Source: Microvirga ossetica
GTDB taxonomy: Bacteria; Pseudomonadota; Alphaproteobacteria; Rhizobiales; Beijerinckiaceae
Length of the DNA: 64,000 bases
Assembly (NCBI RefSeq): GCF_002741015.1
Contig: NZ_CP016617.1
Coordinates: 310,001 to 374,000, forward strand
Direction of reading: 5' to 3'
Shown here: positions 60,640 through 64,000 of the stretch, one piece after another
How positions within the stretch are numbered: the stretch's first letter is position 1
Layout: each line of letters opens with the position of its first letter
Translations under genes and position numbers: made by a program
Notes under the pieces: generated by a model
What the model saw: the letters and a program-made list of their open reading frames with translations, nothing else
Told to the model about the DNA's origin: nothing
Database searches by the model: none

Positions 60640-61522
60640 CGCGTCCGAATGGTCTTGGGAAAGAGCCGAAAGTGGGCTCACTCAGGTAGCCCGCACGTGT
60701 GAGACCGTCACAGAGGCGTTCCAGCACTTTGGCACTGAGGGGGAAGGCGGCGCGAACGGCCCTCACCGTCATGTCCGGATACCCCACGAGAAGCTTGCGA
60801 ACTGACGCCTCGGCTTCCGCCTGTTTATCCGAGAGGGTATACGCGGCGGCCAGAAGCCGGTTGATGAATATTGCCTTGGGATGAGCAAGGAGGGCTTTCT
60901 CGTCCCACTGGACTGCTTCCAAATATCGACCGGCAACGAAATGAGCCATTCCAATCCCGGCATAGGTCATGAAAGTCGTCGGGTCGAGTGGGCTGAGGCG
61001 CAAAGCCTTCGCGAAGTGATCAATCCCGGTATAAGGCTCATCGAGGTAGGTGTGAAGAAACGTACTGCGGTTCCATGCCCAAGCTGAGTTCGGATCGAGC
61101 GCCAGCGCCTTCTCGATCACTATCTGTGCCGCCAGGAACTCGCGCGAGATCGTCAGCGCAATACCGAGCACCGTCAGGACGATTGGATCATCAGGGGCGA
61201 TATCCGCTGCCATGCGAGCCTTCTCGTGAATGTGGCGCTTGTCCCCTTCAATATCTTTCGACCAGATGTAGAAGACCTGCTGTGCGCTGCACCAAGCGGA
61301 CAGAGCCAACGCCAGAGAATAAATAGCCCGGATCGAGTGAGAGTGCTTCCTCCAGGAGTTCGGTCGCTGTCCCGTTGGCGGCTGCATCATAGGACCAAAC
61401 CAAAGGGAGAGATCGCATGACCAAATCATAGGCGTCGAGGCTACGGGTCACTTGCGCCTCGCCCGTTCGACCTCAGCGGCCCGTATCGATGGCTGTAAGG
61501 CACCGACCACGCTTGCAGTGAT

Positions 61523-62371
61523 CTACGGCCTGTTATGACTTGAACCCTTTGCACCTGGAGGCGTTTTGCTCGTCCTGTCTGAGGAGGAGCCATGCTAACG
61601 GAAGCACAATGGGCCATGCTGGAGCCACTGGTGGAGCAATGCCGTCCCAAGGGCAAGACACCGCCACAGGATCTGCGTCGGACGTTCGAGGCCATTCTCT
61701 GGCGCCATGAGAACGGCGCCAAGTGGCGCGCCGTGCCGGCTGAATTGGGGCCGTGGTGGCGCGCCGCTCAGACCTTCATCCGCTGGGCCCGTCTGGGTGT
61801 CTGGGAGCGCCTGCTCAACCTGGTACAGAAGTGCGGCATCCAGCTCGGGATGACCTTCCTCGACGGCACCAGCGTGCGCGCGCATCAGAAGGCCGCCGGG
61901 GCTCGTCGAAAAGGGGCTCTCAAGCTCAACGAGACCATCGTGAAGCGCTTGGTCGGTCTCGTGGCGGCTATGGCACCAAGGCTTGCGTGATCGCCGACGG
62001 GCTCGGACGCGCCATCGCGTTTCGCATTGCACCCGGTCAGGCGCACGAGCTGCCTGACGCCATTCCGCTGCTTCACAGTTTGCCGAGTGTGCCCAGCTGG
62101 GTGGTGGCCGATCGCGGTTATTCAAGCCACAGCTTCCGCGAGCACATCTGGAGCATCGGTGCGAAGCCGGCGATCCCGGCTAAGTCCAATGAGGCGCCGG
62201 TGGCCTGTCCGGACTGGATCTATAACAACCGCAATGTCGTCGAGCGGCTCTGGGCCAGGCTCAAAGAGTGGCGAGCCGTTGCAACCCGCTACGAGAAGAC
62301 CGCACGATCCTTCATGGGCGTGCTCTGCCTCGCCGCAGCAATCGACTGGCTCAAGCGCTAACAGGCCGTAG
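61523..62371 (+). mobile_element. IS5 family insertion sequence
   Basis: Terminal repeats CTACGGCCTGTTA (61523-61535) and, inverted, TAACAGGCCGTAG (62359-62371) enclose a two-frame transposase. The element lies within the cyclase/TPR pseudogene in opposite orientation. The target duplication is not clear by eye. Confidence 0.85.
61592..62361 (+). CDS. IS5 family transposase, two overlapping frames
   Basis: The first frame (61592-61990) starts MLTEAQWAMLEPLVEQCRPK and contains the first catalytic aspartate in MTFLDGTSVRAHQKAAG. The second (to 62361) contains REALGRSRGGYGTKACVIAD, the second aspartate in WVVADRGYSSHSF and the glutamate in NVVERLWARLKEWRAVATRY. The change is -1 and lies near GAAAAGGGG around 61908, the usual place for the programmed frameshift in this IS5 branch. 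I regard the transposase as probably functional through frameshifting. AGGAGGAGCC precedes the ATG. Confidence 0.85.
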
Positions 62372-63303
62372 TCCTGAAAGTCGAAAATATCGTCAACTAA
62401 ACCCTCGTAGCGCTCGCCCCAAAAATGAGCTCTGGTCGCGGCATCAATCAACTGCGCGGTCGCACGCACTCTGTTTCGGCTGCGCCGGACACTTCCCTCA
62501 AGAACGTACCTGACACCCTGTTCCCGACTGACTTGCTGGACGTTTACCGCAGGGTCCTTGTAAATGAAGGTGGAGTTGCGGGCGATCACGAAGAACGAGC
62601 GGACCCGCGACAGCGCGGCGATGATGTCGTCCACAATGCCGTCCGCAAGGTACTCGTCCTCTCGATCATGTCCAATATTGTCGAACGGCAGCACGGCAAT
62701 CGACGGCTTATCAGGCAAGGGGAGCGGCTTTGCTCGCTCGCCTCGCGGCGTCGAGCCAGTCGCTGGCAATGCTGGAGCCGCGACACGAAACACATGCACC
62801 GGCTCTTCAATGTTTTTGACCTTCTGCGGTCCAAGATCATCGAAGCCGGGAGTAAGCGCTCGACGAGCATACGCGTGGGTTTCGGCTGAGATATACACGC
62901 TTCCAGGCTCCGCGAGGCTCTCCCGTCGGGCAGCGATGTTAACGACATCGTCCAACAGGTCGCCGTCCCGCACCATCACGTCGCCAACATGCACTCCGAT
63001 CCGGAACTGGAGGCGGCGCTCCTCAGGTGTATCCTGGTCTGCTTGGGTGAGGAGCTTCTGGACTTCAACGGCGCATCGGACGGCATCTACGGCGCTCGGG
63101 AACTCCGCGAGTACACTGTCGCCCGCTGTGTTGGCAATTCGCCCACCACTCTCGGTGATGAGCCGGTCTATGATCCCGCGACAGGTGGTCAGGCTCTGGA
63201 GGGTTGCATCCTCATCCTGGGACATCAGGCGTGAATAGCCTGCCATGTTAGCGGCAAAGATTGCCACCAGTCGCCGCTCAACCTCATGCTCCTGCCGATC
63301 CAT

Positions 63304-63438
63304 GGGACCCTTGGTGCAGTTCCAGTTCCAGAAGGAATTGTGCGGCGGGTCGGGTGAGCTGTCCAGTTTATGCTAACGAACCGCCAAGCTTGTTACAGAG
63401 CCTCAGGCAGGCGCGGATGGTCGTGGAAGGGTGGACGA
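63304..63438. other. Intergenic
   Basis: A short gap between the cyclase pseudogene start and the stop of the YqhA-family gene, both leftward. Nothing recognised. Confidence 0.4.
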
Positions 63439-63981
63439 TCATTTTTCAACGAGGTGCTGGGCTGTCTCGGATGTTCGCCGAGGTTGTTCGGAAACATCCG
63501 GCTGATCATTCAGGTGCATGGTGCCAATCAGACGAAGTGCTCCCGCGATCAACACAATGGCAGTCGGCTTCACGAGCATCTCCCAAGTAATGCGGGTCTC
63601 AGCCTCCACAACGTCGGTAACAAAATCCACTACCAAGTAGACCAAGACCACCTGGATCAAGGTGATCTTGATTTCTCCGAGACCCTCGATGTGCATCCAT
63701 AGCGGTGCCTTGGCTCGAACGCTGTTGGGGAGGGTGAAGGCAAAGCCGAAGGTGATGGCATAGGCGAACACAATTAGGACAAGACCAAACAGGAACGCAT
63801 CCGTGGCCTGCATCACTGTGGCGATGACCGACGTTTCGGTGTCGGCGCTCGGCTGAAGCACCATCTCCAGGGCATATGCCAGTTTCAGGCAACCCTCGAA
63901 AAACATCAGCAGGGCCCCGAGTGCAGCCCCAAGAGCAGCGACGAGGGTGACCCAGCGCAGGGAGAGGATGGAGTGGAGCAT
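63439..63981 (-). CDS. YqhA family (UPF0114) membrane protein
   Basis: A 180-residue inner-membrane protein with four hydrophobic helices. Family features are SLRWVTLVAALGAALGALLM, the conserved DAFLFGLVLIVFAYAITF segment, WMHIEGLGEIKITLIQVVLV and VVDFVTDV. UPF0114/YqhA proteins have no established function. The C-terminal 30 residues are polar and not conserved. The ATG at 63981 is close to the window edge, so its promoter may extend beyond the window. Confidence 0.88.
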   Translation of the reverse strand: MLHSILSLRWVTLVAALGAALGALLMFFEGCLKLAYALEMVLQPSADTETSVIATVMQATDAFLFGLVLIVFAYAITFGFAFTLPNSVRAKAPLWMHIEGLGEIKITLIQVVLVYLVVDFVTDVVEAETRITWEMLVKPTAIVLIAGALRLIGTMHLNDQPDVSEQPRRTSETAQHLVEK

Positions 63982-64000
63982 CTGATCAGAGAGCCTCAGC

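Larger units (their letters stand above)
60640..63303 (-). pseudogene. Class III adenylate cyclase/TPR gene, split by IS5 and frameshifted
   Basis: The N-terminal part (63303 to about 62372) starts MDRQEHEVERRLVAIFAANM and carries the cyclase domain, TolB-like module (PSIAVLPFDNIGHDREDEYL) and DDIFDFQD, where an IS5 element interrupts. Beyond it the sequence resumes as ITASVVGALQPSIRAAEVER, then shifts frame before RSLDAYDLVMRSLPLVW, and again after LDPGY before SLALALSAWCSAQQVFYIW. TPR repeats follow (IVIEKALALDPNSAWAWNRS), to about GLTRAGYLSEP near 60660. In the cyclase the first metal aspartate is replaced by Asn (AANMAGYSRL). The gene has at least three disabling lesions. Confidence 0.85.

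Noticed and set aside
1..64000. CRISPR array or defence island
   Set aside because: No regularly spaced direct repeats and no cas, restriction-modification or toxin-antitoxin genes were recognised.

Overview
The window looks like high-GC alphaproteobacterial DNA, most likely from a Hyphomicrobiales genus such as Microvirga, Methylobacterium or Bosea. The pointers are class III adenylate cyclases with TPR tails, a phasin, an AapJ-type amino-acid binding protein, a TRAP sugar-acid operon and DUF1127. This placement is inferred from gene content; no rRNA or species marker is present. The region is accessory in character: ten insertion sequences (ISNCY, three IS6, IS3, IS630, two IS5, IS110, IS701) and at least a dozen broken genes lie in 64 kb.

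Layout. 1-3 kb: a GntR/FCD regulator and an ISNCY element. 3.1-9.8 kb: a tightly packed sugar-acid catabolic operon, consisting of a FadR-type regulator, a three-part TRAP transporter (dctP, dctQ, dctM), an L-idonate 5-dehydrogenase-like enzyme and a UxaA-type sugar-acid dehydratase. 10-17 kb: an insertion-sequence cluster around a phasin gene with two palindromic operators, the tail of a lysR gene, a gene cut by IS3 and a cyclase remnant. 16.7-26.2 kb: housekeeping-like genes (pirin, amidase, protein-L-isoaspartate methyltransferase, Tat-exported aldo/keto reductase, DUF6064 membrane protein, M28 peptidase, App1-type phosphatase). 26.6-30.4 kb: two convergent cyclase/TPR genes. 30.5-31.5 kb: a 5'-truncated aapJ beside the 3' part of a tRNA-Lys, which looks like an island boundary scar. 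31.7-38 kb: hydrolase, SDR, LysR, aquaporin, glycosidase and a second hydrolase. 38.3-43.1 kb: a serine hydrolase truncated by an IS6 relative, a hydrolase-cyclase fusion and an IS5 element. 43.5-49.4 kb: a small secreted protein and a cysteine-rich, ArsR-controlled group (arsR, DUF1127, flavoprotein, MFS exporter) divergent from an FAD monooxygenase. 49.4-51.6 kb: remnants of ynfA-like and TauE/SafE-like genes beside IS110. 51.7-56.3 kb: a GGDEF-EAL gene split by IS701, then a PAS-GGDEF cyclase. 56.4-64 kb: an S8 protease fragment, small envelope proteins, a PRC-barrel protein, a 44-residue zinc-ribbon-like ORF, a cyclase/TPR pseudogene split by IS5 and a YqhA-family protein.

Two themes stand out. 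Nucleotide second-messenger proteins are dense: five class III cyclase loci, one of them a remnant and one a pseudogene, plus two GGDEF loci. Regulatory architecture is readable at several places: twin 15-17 bp palindromes before the phasin gene, dyads around arsR, a hairpin between dctP and dctQ, and a 37-bp palindrome between convergent genes. I found no CRISPR array, prophage module, replication origin or complete RNA gene.
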